Assembly: GCF_016817355.1 (NCBI RefSeq)
Contig: NZ_JADOTT010000001.1
Location: 62,001-126,000, forward strand
Origin: Maricaulis parjimensis
GTDB taxonomy: Bacteria; Pseudomonadota; Alphaproteobacteria; Caulobacterales; Maricaulaceae
DNA: 64,000 bases
Direction: 5' to 3'
Below are positions 19,201-26,502 of the stretch, in pieces; positions within the stretch are counted from its first letter, which is position 1, and each line of letters starts with the position of its first letter. The notes under the pieces are model-generated. The model made no database searches, was not told the DNA's origin, and saw only the letters and a program-made list of their open reading frames with translations. The translations under genes and the position numbers were made by a program.

Positions 19201-19745
19201 GCAAATCCGTCCTGCGGCAGGCAGGTGATATCGACAACAAAGTTACCGGTCACCGGCGCCGGCTCTGTCGTCGAGAACGCGCAATTGGGCGGGGTGTTGT
19301 TCACAACCGTTGCGTCGGCCACTGACGGATCAAACGCGCCGAGCGGCGTTCCGAGCAAATTCTGGATATCATTGCCGCTGGCGATTCCGAGCCGGACTTC
19401 CCCGTTCAGATTGGCTAGATCACCTCCCGATACGGTGACCGCGAAGCCCTGCGGGCCGGAAGGCAAGACAGCGGTGACACCGGCTGTCGTGCCCGAAACC
19501 TCAAAGTCCGTTGCATCGACGTTCACCACAAACTGGTCAAAGTATACCGTGAACTGGAGGCTATCGGCATTGGTGTAGGTCGACCCGTTAATGAAACTGA
19601 CGAGGGGCGCCGGAGTGTCCGCTTGCACGGGCATGGACAGACTGGCCCCGCCCAGAGCAGCCATCGCAACGACCGCCAACCATCGGTTCACCTCCCGAAC
19701 AGCAGACGCAAGACCAGATGCCAGTCGCTCTACCCAAACACGCAT
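13284..19745 (-). CDS. Ig-repeat autotransporter-like surface protein
   Basis: I start it at the ATG at 19,745 (MRVWVERLASGLASAVREVNRW), giving 2153 residues with an extended signal peptide ending near SMPVQA. Most of the protein is an array of roughly 17 bacterial Ig-like modules of about 80-90 residues in two flavours: TNADSLxWxVTFS...ASDF units in the first half, and APTVTLxxxxxPVxGxFxVxVTFSExVTGF units in the second. A BACON-like and a prealbumin-like region follow (near 1500-1750). The last ~270 residues (from about 1885, WDVWLAADY) look like an autotransporter beta-barrel. It probably works as a surface adhesin. Oddity: it ends RIGLQ, not in Phe or Trp. Confidence 0.85.
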   Translation of the reverse strand: MRVWVERLASGLASAVREVNRWLAVVAMAALGGASLSMPVQADTPAPLVSFINGSTYTNADSLQFTVYFDQFVVNVDATDFEVSGTTAGVTAVLPSGPQGFAVTVSGGDLANLNGEVRLGIASGNDIQNLLGTPLGAFDPSVADATVVNNTPPNCAFSTTEPAPVTGNFVVDITCLPQDGFADGIAVWSFTESDLVVTNATIESFTAAANASPGSVTLRPAGAGTITVNLPADSLYDEASNPNTASTEFSIEAAIEVPEISFSTTASSPVNAPYTLTITFSEDVTGFSVGSIGAAGAYVSDFSAVSASVYTVLITPAGNGTHSVGVAANAATDADGYGNPAPDAFEMTYDSTAPTVNLSSGVIAPHQANTPFSVTVTFSEPVTGFDSDDVDVTGGVLQTLTPTSTGATLTLISYQDGTLTVDIPADSAVDAAGNGNSAASQFSLEIDGTPPTVTSVARTAPASTPAQADTISWTVTFSEPVINVTANDFQITGPTVDIGTVNAVSSTVYELTTQSGRLSGFDGLVMLSLSATSNITDAAYNDLPDLSPTGLDERNVDIDNAGPLVTRIDRASPTDFYTNADTLSWLFVFNETVENVLASDFALTGSTATLQVSVDDNEVTVTASGGDLASLSSQAVRINLQSFNTIEDSFGNTMSSTVVQGAINDIFVVDNAAPVLENIVRYNPASETTNSDSLIWRVTFDSDVADLRAEDFIVIGSTATVTSVTYSPGGKGDERPLHAGRPVPIGLEGYYVDISGGDLAALGSDFPARVSLSLNPAHAITDRAGNRLASTSPTNPAESYSVSNAGPQIASITRLAPTDETTNADSVSWAVTFSRISPTFTMAPEDFSLSGTTASLAVERFSIGFNVTASGGDLASLDGEIELTVSNATVADEYGNTLVSTTPDGANDNTFQMDNTAPSATLAYTGSEPVTGVFSVDITFSEDVSGFSIDDLEATNASVSNLQGSGSSYTADVTPSADGSVSLDIAAASYTDEAGNDGSAATTLTVESDVTAPTATLSSTAADPVAGAFEVSVEFSESVTGLTVSGFDVTNGTASGLTGSGTDYSVTITPAADGDVTVSVAADAAEDDAGNGNSASSSLTRSADITAPSVALSTTQSDPVSGSVSVSITFDEAVTGFTLADLAATNGVLSDLSGSGAEYSVTVTPAGDGDVTISLGAGVAADSAGNTNTAASDLVLEADLTAPTVTLAKTAGEPVAGTFEVSATFSEDVTGLALADLQVSNGTATNLSGSGAAYTFDVTPAADGTVSIDLPAGSAADDAGNGNTAASTLEVEADVTAPTVLFATSATDPVGGMFEVSVTFGDEVTGFALDDLQITNGTASNLSGSGDAYTFDVTPTTDGSVLIDMVAGGAEDAAGNLNVAASTLEVIADLTAPDVVLSSDLEGAATAPFTLSVTFTEDVSGFALEDLVVTNGVASDLAGGDAVYTVTITPTGGNPLTVALEAGAASDAAGNESTAATPFEVETDSTPPSLTIDLPDTDVEGAFEAVFDFSEAVTGFTVEDIAVTNGAASEFQTVSTTRFSATITPSTLGTVSVSVAEGAAEDEAGNPSEAASGEVEAVSPPIEVSVTVGEDVVDVTEVTASATISNPGSEAINFRVDVDVDWLDVTPRTGTISGLGTLELTISVNDAAEALAAGTYTGRVTIVNLGATGDQRSGVLGAESEAIVVSIPLTITIEERRGTIQFIATTPGGLQRDETFVYASSDADLDGTSLTTSSGYAVSSPVRKLFGTYDLTQSLPQGWRLDSLSCSGDLDGGSVIDLSAGRVDIDLDPQEDIVCTFVNTRDEAEIRLATQRAIRNFMVRRADRILDAGPDLARRMSDRQTTSPGSVSADVSRYTSMASLRTSLSGLRNHAKQSVPQMPGASETGTESVWDVWLAADYASVSDDRAGDLSETEFGVVQLGADWQIGEGRLIGVLVQRDWMDDVSGDIAERAGAVRGARVGGTGWMAGPYYVQQIGDAAWLDVLAMYGTSSNTVDPLGLYEDAFDTERYMLRVNLTGEWSQGGWRIRPVASLAHFEETQAAYTDSLGIFIPEQTITIGRFEAGPEVSYRFETGADGWWEPVIGLTGVWDYNPATLLDENGGLVGTGDLRADARLGLQGEFWGGAIFRFTTDVGGLGDGDFEARSARMEIRIGLQ

Positions 19746-19927
19746 ACTCTTATCCCCCTCGCCCCAATCACGCGCAAAAGCGCTCGCCCGCACGCTCTGC
19801 GCGCACGGTAAAAAGGCGTTACAATTCAAATTGATTGGGCCGCGTTTTAACGTCAGTATCAATCACCCGAACGGGTGGGTGAGACGGATATTTCGCACCA
19901 AGCCCAAATATCAGCTTGGGGGAAGAA

Positions 19928-21313
19928 ATGGGCCGCCAGTCGATGCCGGACGGATCAGAAAATACGGCCGGCAAGCCGCGACCGGTCAGCCTCTCCTCGC
20001 GCCTGGGCTACGGGATCGGCGATTTCGGATTCGTCATGCTTTGGCAGGGCGGTGCGCTCTTCCTGCTGTATTTCTACACCGAGATCCTGGGACTACCTGC
20101 AGCCATTGCGGGGGCGATCTATCTGGCGGGAATGATCTGGGACGCCGTGTCCGACCCCTTCGTCGCCACCTGGACGGAACGCAAGGCGCGCCAGATCGGT
20201 CGGTATCGCGGTCTGATCGGCTCGGCGGCCCTTCCCCTGGCACTGGCCTACCCCCTGCTCTTCACCACACCGTTTGAAACAGTGCCGCTGGCAGCGGCCT
20301 GGGCCCTGGCAACCCATATCGCCTTTCGCACGGCCTACACATTTGCCAGCATGCCCTACAATACGATGCCCGCCCGGCTCACGCGGGAAGCCGGACCCCG
20401 AAATGCGCTGGCGGCTCTGCGCGTCATGGGAGCTGCGACCGGTGCACTTCTCGTTGCCCTGGCCTCACCCGTCCTCATCGAAGCCCTGACCGCCCAGATG
20501 GGCGCGGCTTCGGCCTATCTGGTCACAGCCCTGGTCATCGGTGCGGCGGCCGGGTTCAGCCTTTGGGCTTGCGCGGGACTAATGTCGGAGCCACGGCAGG
20601 ACATGCCGGACACGCGCTCCAATGGCTCACCCAGCTCCTATCGTCGGGACTTCTTGCGCGCCGTCCGGGGAGCCCTGTCAGACGGGCGTTTCGCGCGGCT
20701 GATGGTCGTCATGGCCCTCGCGACGATCAGCTTTGGCCTCTATACGCAGACGGTGCTTTATCTCGTCGATTATCATTTCGACCGGCCAGATCTGGCCCCG
20801 CTGGCATTGGGCATGCCAGCCCTGGTGATGATCTTCCTGGCTCCGGCCTGGGCGTTTCTCGCCAATCATCTGAGCAAACCCGCCACGATGATGGCTGGAC
20901 TCGCAACCGCCGCTCTGGGCTATGCCGGCCTGGGACTGGGCGGAGCGGACCAGCCTGCCGTGGGTCTGGCTTTCATGGCCCTGGCCGCTGCCGGCAATGC
21001 CTGTCTTCCCGTCATGTTCTGGTCGCTCTTGCCGGATGCCATCGATACATTCGAAGCGCGTACCGGTGAACGGATCGAGGCCCGCATGTTCGGACTGGCA
21101 ACATTCATCCAGAAAAGTGCGGCCGGACTGGCCGGACTGGTGATCGGTGTGACCCTGGCGCTGGCGGGGCACACGCCGGACACACCGCCGGATGATACTG
21201 TCCGCCTTGCGGTCATCCTTCTGTGCTCGGCCGGCCCGGCCGTCTGCCTGGTCACCCTGCTCTGGATCGTCCGGGACTATGCCCGGCTGAAAGACGCGAC
21301 GGCGCCGGCATGA
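19928..21313 (+). CDS. GPH-family (MelB-like) sugar:cation symporter
   Basis: A 461-residue, 12-segment MFS protein of the glycoside-pentoside-hexuronide family. It opens with SLSSRLGYGIGDFGFVMLWQ and has the family's cation/sugar signature around IYLAGMIWDAVSDPFVATW and MPYNTMPARLTRE. I choose the ATG at 19,928 because GGGGGAAGA precedes it; an upstream TTG at 19,916 lies inside that ribosome site. It is divergent from the Ig-repeat autotransporter and its stop overlaps the start of the hybrid kinase (ATGA), so the two are probably co-translated. The substrate, probably a glycoside or similar, is unknown. Confidence 0.88.
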   Translation: MGRQSMPDGSENTAGKPRPVSLSSRLGYGIGDFGFVMLWQGGALFLLYFYTEILGLPAAIAGAIYLAGMIWDAVSDPFVATWTERKARQIGRYRGLIGSAALPLALAYPLLFTTPFETVPLAAAWALATHIAFRTAYTFASMPYNTMPARLTREAGPRNALAALRVMGAATGALLVALASPVLIEALTAQMGAASAYLVTALVIGAAAGFSLWACAGLMSEPRQDMPDTRSNGSPSSYRRDFLRAVRGALSDGRFARLMVVMALATISFGLYTQTVLYLVDYHFDRPDLAPLALGMPALVMIFLAPAWAFLANHLSKPATMMAGLATAALGYAGLGLGGADQPAVGLAFMALAAAGNACLPVMFWSLLPDAIDTFEARTGERIEARMFGLATFIQKSAAGLAGLVIGVTLALAGHTPDTPPDDTVRLAVILLCSAGPAVCLVTLLWIVRDYARLKDATAPA

Positions 21314-23100
21314 CAACCGACACAGCCCAGGACCAGGGTTCGCTGAACCGCAGGGGCTTTGCATCGGCTGACCTTGCGCTGGTCCGCCTGAGCCAGGCAC
21401 AGCTCCTGCGCCAACGGACGACGCAGTCCTGCGTCATCATTCAAGTCGTCATCATCTATCTGACGGCCCTCATGGCCCTGTCCGGTGATCTGGGCTTTGC
21501 CCTGCTCTGGTTCGGCGCGACCAGTATCATGGTGGCAGTCGTTTTCATCTATCCACGCCTGACAGTCCCCGACGGGGTCAATGCGGACAATCTCAACGCC
21601 TATCTCACGGGCCACATCGTCATCTCGGGCCTCACAGGCCTGGTCTGGTCCCTGCTCGCCATTGCCTATCTGGACACGAGCTCCGTCCTGAACCTCTTCA
21701 TCACGATCAACATGGTGTTCTCGATCTCTGTCGGGGGCATGATGCCGAGTTCGGAATACCGGCCCAGCTTCATCAGCCTGGCAACGGCAACCCTGGTGCC
21801 CTTCAGCGCCTACTGGCTGCTGGAAGTGGAAGGCGGCTTGCGCCTGATCGGGCTGGGCCTGCTGATCTATTACGGGTTTGGCCTTCTGGTCAGTGCCCGG
21901 GCCGAGGTCCAAACGCAGGAGAGCCTCGCTGCCGAACGCAATCGCCGCCTGTCGGACCAGTTGCGCGAACAGGCCGACAAGCTGGCGCAGGTCAGCGCCG
22001 AGAAGACCCGCTTCCTGGCTGCCGCCAGTCACGACATGTCCCAACCCCTGCAAGCCCAGGGGTTTCTGATCGGCGCCTTGCGGAGCCAGCTGGATCAACC
22101 GGAACAGGTCGACTTGCTCGACCGGATCGAGGCCTGCTGGCGCTCCCAGCAAAGCCTGTTGCAGGGGCTGGTGGAGACCGCCCGGATCGACAGCGGCGGG
22201 ATCGTTGTCAAACCCGCCGTGTTCGATATTGGGGAAACCCTCAAACGTCTGGCCGCCGAAGCGTCCAAGACCGCGTCCAGCGCCGGTATCACCGTCACTA
22301 TCGATGCAAGCCCGACCGCTGTCCGCAGCGATCCGCTTCTGGTCGGCAGGATATTGCGCAACCTGCTATCCAATGCCCTGAAGTTCACACCGCGTGGCGG
22401 GGCGATCCGGCTGACCGTCAAGCCGCATGCAGACAATGCCGTGAAGGTGGAGATCACCGATACCGGGCCGGGTATCCCACTCGCCGCACAGGAACAGATA
22501 TTCGACGAATATGTTCAGCTGGACGAACATGCCGGTGACACACGCGGACTGGGTTTGGGTCTGTCGATCGTGCGTCAGCTGGCAGACCGTCTGGGCCTGG
22601 AAATCCTGTTCAACAGCGCCCCGGGCGAAGGCACGTCCGCCGGGATCATCCTGCCGACCGAAACCTCCGAGCATCTCCCCAACCTCGCCGAAAGCGGGAC
22701 CGAGGCCTTCGCCGGATCCCCCTTCATCGTACTGGTCGAAGACGACAAGGCCGTACGCGAAAGCCTGTCCATCCTGCTGACAGGCTGGTCCTGCCGCGTC
22801 ATCGCTGCAGAGTCGGGAAGCGAAGCGCTGGAAGCCCTGTCCTGGGCACCGGACACGCCCGACATCCTGCTGATCGACAAAAGCCTGAAACATGGCGAGG
22901 ACGGCCTGACGGTGATCGAGACCCTGCGCGGCGAAGTGGCTGAAACCGTGCCGGCCATTCTCGTTTCGGGCGATATCGACCGCTTCCAGGGACTGCCCGA
23001 AATGGAATCCGTCGCCCTGCTGGCAAAGCCGGCCGACCCTTTCCAGCTGCACAGCATCATGCAGGACCTGATGGCCGCAGCCTCAGCCGATCAGGCCTAG
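21310..23100 (+). CDS. Hybrid membrane histidine kinase with C-terminal receiver
   Basis: Starts at the ATG at 21,310, which overlaps the transporter stop as ATGA; 596 residues. About six hydrophobic segments fill residues 40-200 with no obvious periplasmic sensor domain, followed by a coiled-coil linker. The HisKA box ASHDMSQPLQAQGF has the phospho-His near 240 and belongs to the HDxxQPLxA subclass. HATPase boxes follow: RNLLSNALKFT, DTGPGIP, GLGLGLSI. A receiver domain starts at VLVEDDKAVR (near 470), with the acceptor Asp in LLIDKS and Lys in LLAKP. It may sense membrane or transporter state. The convergent LuxR-type regulator is a plausible partner. Confidence 0.93.
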   Translation: MTTDTAQDQGSLNRRGFASADLALVRLSQAQLLRQRTTQSCVIIQVVIIYLTALMALSGDLGFALLWFGATSIMVAVVFIYPRLTVPDGVNADNLNAYLTGHIVISGLTGLVWSLLAIAYLDTSSVLNLFITINMVFSISVGGMMPSSEYRPSFISLATATLVPFSAYWLLEVEGGLRLIGLGLLIYYGFGLLVSARAEVQTQESLAAERNRRLSDQLREQADKLAQVSAEKTRFLAAASHDMSQPLQAQGFLIGALRSQLDQPEQVDLLDRIEACWRSQQSLLQGLVETARIDSGGIVVKPAVFDIGETLKRLAAEASKTASSAGITVTIDASPTAVRSDPLLVGRILRNLLSNALKFTPRGGAIRLTVKPHADNAVKVEITDTGPGIPLAAQEQIFDEYVQLDEHAGDTRGLGLGLSIVRQLADRLGLEILFNSAPGEGTSAGIILPTETSEHLPNLAESGTEAFAGSPFIVLVEDDKAVRESLSILLTGWSCRVIAAESGSEALEALSWAPDTPDILLIDKSLKHGEDGLTVIETLRGEVAETVPAILVSGDIDRFQGLPEMESVALLAKPADPFQLHSIMQDLMAAASADQA

Positions 23101-23733
23101 CGTCCGGGCGGTCCGCACACAGCCGGTCCGCGTATGCTCGCCAAGCGCCTCGAAAATCGCCTTGAGGTGCGACTTCACCGTATTCTCGGAAATATTCATC
23201 CGGGCCGCGATCGCCTTGTTGGTCTCACCACCTGCAATCAGATTGAGCACTTCCAGCTGACGCGGGGCCAGGTTCGGAAAAGCCCGGTCATCCGGCCCCG
23301 ACGCTGAAAAGTCGTCCTCCAGCGCGGCGGCCTCTCCCTCAAGAGACGGAAAGCAGAGTTCGCCATCAAGTATCCGGTCGATCGCGGCCAGCAATATGTC
23401 GGCATCTTCCGACTTGTGCACAAAGCCCTGCGCCCCCAGCCGTCGCATGTCGGCCACGGGCGGTTCGGTTCCGACGCCGGACAGCATGAGCACCCGGCAT
23501 CGCGGCGCCCGCTGTTTCAGCGTGGCCAGCAAGCTGAGCCCATTCATCTTCTGCATCACCAGATCGAGGATGAACAAATCATACCCGGCCAGATCACCGG
23601 CCGTCTTCAGGAACGCGACCGGGTCATCATGCGCCTCGACCCGATAATCCGACCGCAATTGCCCCATCAACGTACTGAACGCCGCCGTGAACAGCGAATG
23701 GTCGTCGATCAGGGCAATCCGGCGCTGCGCCAT
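23083..23733 (-). CDS. NarL/LuxR-type response regulator
   Basis: A 216-residue two-domain regulator. The receiver has the acidic pair IDDHSLF, phospho-acceptor Asp57 in LFILDLVMQKMNG, and Lys in GFVHKSED. The C-terminal LuxR helix-turn-helix is clear: LAPRQLEVLNLIAGG then ISENTVKSHLKAIFEALG. Its 3' end overlaps the end of the hybrid kinase gene by 18 bases on the opposite strand. The hybrid kinase is the nearest candidate partner; target genes cannot be read from the sequence. Confidence 0.95.
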   Translation of the reverse strand: MAQRRIALIDDHSLFTAAFSTLMGQLRSDYRVEAHDDPVAFLKTAGDLAGYDLFILDLVMQKMNGLSLLATLKQRAPRCRVLMLSGVGTEPPVADMRRLGAQGFVHKSEDADILLAAIDRILDGELCFPSLEGEAAALEDDFSASGPDDRAFPNLAPRQLEVLNLIAGGETNKAIAARMNISENTVKSHLKAIFEALGEHTRTGCVRTARTLGLIG

Positions 23734-23751
23734 CAGAACCTCTTACGGCGC

Positions 23752-25986
23752 TTATTCAGGGCGCTCAAAATGGGCCGCACTGAAGCTGTAGGCCGGTGCC
23801 GGCATGCGGCCGGCTGCCGGACTGATCTCCAGCCCGTAGCCGCCACTCGTGCAGTCACCCGGTGCAGCCGGCAGATTGGCGTTGAACACCATCAGGGCGG
23901 ACGTATCGAAACCGGTCGTATCGATTGACCCGCCCGAACCCAGAGGAATGACCTGGACCTGGTCACCCGCATGGCCCAGCAGGATGAGCTGGACACCATC
24001 AGCGGCATCCAGCGAGACGTCGTACTGGCCGGACATGTCCAGCATGATGTAGTTGGCGCCGGTCTCTTCCAGCCCGCCCTTGGAACTCCAGCTGCCCGGT
24101 TCGCTCATCGTGTGGGCGACAGCGACTGTCGCGTCGAAGAGCGGGGCCAGCTCATAGTCGCGGGCGAAATTCTGGGCCCGCCAGCGCAGGACCGCGTCCG
24201 GCAGGGTCGTGCCGGCGCGCTCGAGCGACGAAGCCATCGTCTCGAACCCGTCCATGTCGACACTGTTTTCCCAGAACTCGACAATCATGCCCTCGCCATA
24301 CTGGTCGGCGATGGACTGCAGCAGCGTCCACTGGGCGTAGTCGAAACCGCCTTCCGAGGTCGTCCAGCAGATCTGCGGAGCTTCATAGTCGGTGGACACG
24401 TAATCCGTCGCATCCTGATCGGCGCCGACCGTGGTCGTCTCGGTCCAGGACGCCGTGGATTCATAGAGCCAGTCGAGCGCTTCCTCAGCATCATAGCCGA
24501 ACTGGACGACATGGTTGAATTCATGCGTCGCCGTCGCACGCATCAGCGCATGGACCGGTGCTTCCTTGCCCAGCCCCCGGAAATCATTCTCGATCAGGAA
24601 GACCGTACGGGCTGCCGTGTTCTCGCGCTTGTCACGCGTATTCGGATTGTCGAACACGATCTGGACCGGATAGGTCACGCCCATCGAGCCATCCGCGTCG
24701 GAAATGAAGGCCCGATAAAGGCCCTCTTCATCACGGATGGGCTCGGCCCAGCCAATGCGGTTCACCTGTGCGTCATAGACTTCCTGCAGGGCCTCACCGA
24801 CCGATAGAGCATATTCCTCGGTCGAGGCGTCGCGGCCTTCCAGCGTATAGAAGACGCGGAAGTCCTCGGTATCAAAAGACAGGACATCGCCGGACAGGCG
24901 GACAATATTGTCCCGCATTTCCTGCAGCAGAGAGACGGTTTCGGCATCCACCAGACGCAGGATCAGCGCGTACTGACCCGACGAGGTCGCGGCCCGGTAG
25001 CGCTCGACATTGACGGTATAGGCACCGCTTTCCGTCGCCGTGAAGGCCAGGGCAGAATTCAGCGAGCCATCACCGCGGTCATCATTGAGCGCAACAGCAT
25101 GCCCGTCAGGTCCGCGCAGGCGGAGCACGGGGTCAAGATCCCCGCCAATGGTATCCAGCACGGCATAGATCGTCTGACCGGCACGCAGTTCCACCGGGTA
25201 GTCATCGCTCGGATTCGCATCGTCGATCGTACCGGAATGCTCGCCAATCGTTTCGCCTTCCACACCCGCGAAATCGAACGGGACTTCGGCGTCCGGGTCG
25301 ATGGCCAGGGACAGGACGAGATCGCCCGTATCGCTGCCGCTGTAGGACCCGACTTCCACACTGTAGCGACCCGCCGCTTCCGCCAGGAAAACCAGCTGGG
25401 AATTCAGGCTGCCATCACCCCGGTCATCATTCTCGGCAAGAATGGTTCCATCAGCGCCTGACAGGGAGAGCACAGTGTCCATCTCTTCAGTGAGCGCAAA
25501 GGTGGAGGCGACGAAAATGTCGCCTTCAGACAGATCGACCGAACGGGTCAGCGTCGTCGCGGACCGGTCGAGCATGACGATATCCTCACTCAGGATCTGG
25601 GCAGAGTTGGAAAGACCAACCTCGACGCCTTCGCGAACGGTCAGCTCAAACTCACCGGTACCGCCGCCATAACCGGTCACGGCAACAACATATCGCCCCG
25701 AGGTTTCGACACGCTGGACGATGAGGGATTGCAGATTGCCCGGAGCCCGGTCGTCATTTTCGGCCAGTGGTTTTCCGTCCGGACCGATCAGGGTGAGGAT
25801 CGTGTCGAAATTCTCGATGGAATCGGTGGACAGGGTGATCACACTGCCGGCAGTCAGCTCGACGGGAAATTCGGCGCTCGGCGCGCCGTCAGTGACGCTG
25901 CCCTCGAATACACCGAACCCGCCATCCTGTGCGTAGGCATTGCCTGCCAAGCAGAGCCCGGCCATGACCGAAATCGCGAAACGCAT
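23752..25986 (-). CDS. Secreted metalloprotease-like protein with PPC-type repeats
   Basis: I start it at the ATG at 25,986 (MRFAISVMAGLCLAGNAYAQ, a clean signal peptide), giving 744 residues. Three beta domains resembling bacterial pre-peptidase C-terminal (PPC) units fill residues ~25-370; each has a DTxLxLxGPDG...AENDDRGDGSLNS pattern. The second half has ATHEFNHVVQFGYD, an HExxH zinc motif near 488-492, followed by WLYESTASWTE, like the MXAN_6640 group of putative metalloproteases. It is probably exported and active outside the cytoplasm. Protease activity is inferred from the zinc motif. It sits just upstream of the LuxR-type regulator on the same strand. Confidence 0.78.
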   Translation of the reverse strand: MRFAISVMAGLCLAGNAYAQDGGFGVFEGSVTDGAPSAEFPVELTAGSVITLSTDSIENFDTILTLIGPDGKPLAENDDRAPGNLQSLIVQRVETSGRYVVAVTGYGGGTGEFELTVREGVEVGLSNSAQILSEDIVMLDRSATTLTRSVDLSEGDIFVASTFALTEEMDTVLSLSGADGTILAENDDRGDGSLNSQLVFLAEAAGRYSVEVGSYSGSDTGDLVLSLAIDPDAEVPFDFAGVEGETIGEHSGTIDDANPSDDYPVELRAGQTIYAVLDTIGGDLDPVLRLRGPDGHAVALNDDRGDGSLNSALAFTATESGAYTVNVERYRAATSSGQYALILRLVDAETVSLLQEMRDNIVRLSGDVLSFDTEDFRVFYTLEGRDASTEEYALSVGEALQEVYDAQVNRIGWAEPIRDEEGLYRAFISDADGSMGVTYPVQIVFDNPNTRDKRENTAARTVFLIENDFRGLGKEAPVHALMRATATHEFNHVVQFGYDAEEALDWLYESTASWTETTTVGADQDATDYVSTDYEAPQICWTTSEGGFDYAQWTLLQSIADQYGEGMIVEFWENSVDMDGFETMASSLERAGTTLPDAVLRWRAQNFARDYELAPLFDATVAVAHTMSEPGSWSSKGGLEETGANYIMLDMSGQYDVSLDAADGVQLILLGHAGDQVQVIPLGSGGSIDTTGFDTSALMVFNANLPAAPGDCTSGGYGLEISPAAGRMPAPAYSFSAAHFERPE

Positions 25987-26098
25987 ATATGTCCCCCTGG
26001 GATTTTGGGCCGGCTGGACAACCGGCTTTGACTTGCCACCGGATGTACCGGCTTCCGCGCCGCTTATCCAGACCCTGCCCGTGTGAGGGGAAGCCGTT

Positions 26099-26398
26099 TC
26101 AGAAAAAGTCGCCCACGCGGTTCCAGTGTTCCACCCGCGGCGCTTCCACAAAGAAGGGACCGGCCAGCGCCCGCCATTGCTGGAAAGCATCGGATTCGCG
26201 GAAGGTGACCATGTGATGGTCCACGCTCTGCCAGTCCACACTCAGCCGGTAGAGCGCCCCGTCCTCCTCGACCCGCTCAAGGCGCATGCCATGGCACCCT
26301 TCAGCAGACTGGAAACAGGGTACAGCTTGAGCAACCGCTGCTTCGAAATCAGCGGCACGGGCGGGATCGATTTTCAGATAGGCGATTTCTGTAACCAT
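26099..26398 (-). CDS. ABM-family (antibiotic biosynthesis monooxygenase-like) protein
   Basis: A 99-residue dimeric alpha-beta barrel-type protein: MVTEIAYLKIDPARAADFEAA, then SAEGCHGMRLERVEEDG and LSVDWQSVDHHMVTFRES match the layout of ABM-domain proteins, which include cofactor-independent monooxygenases and heme-degrading or scavenging relatives. The residue pattern does not settle which activity. It lies between the two large exported-protein genes on the same strand, but a hairpin at 26,443-26,470 separates it from the autotransporter upstream. Confidence 0.85.
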   Translation of the reverse strand: MVTEIAYLKIDPARAADFEAAVAQAVPCFQSAEGCHGMRLERVEEDGALYRLSVDWQSVDHHMVTFRESDAFQQWRALAGPFFVEAPRVEHWNRVGDFF

Positions 26399-26442
26399 GC
26401 CGCCGTAATGGCGTGAAGCCGGCCAAGAGGCAAGGGAGAAGG

Positions 26443-26470
26443 CGGTCCTGCCGATGTCTGGGCAGGACCG
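26443..26470 (-). terminator. Terminator-like hairpin after the giant autotransporter
   Basis: CGGTCCTGCC (26443-26452) pairs perfectly with GGCAGGACCG (26461-26470) around an 8-base loop, 33 bases past the autotransporter stop. On the transcript strand it is followed by a pyrimidine-rich CCTTCTCCC run. Confidence 0.55.
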
Positions 26471-26502
26471 GATATTCTCGCCGCAAGCCGGGGCTGCCTT
26501 TC

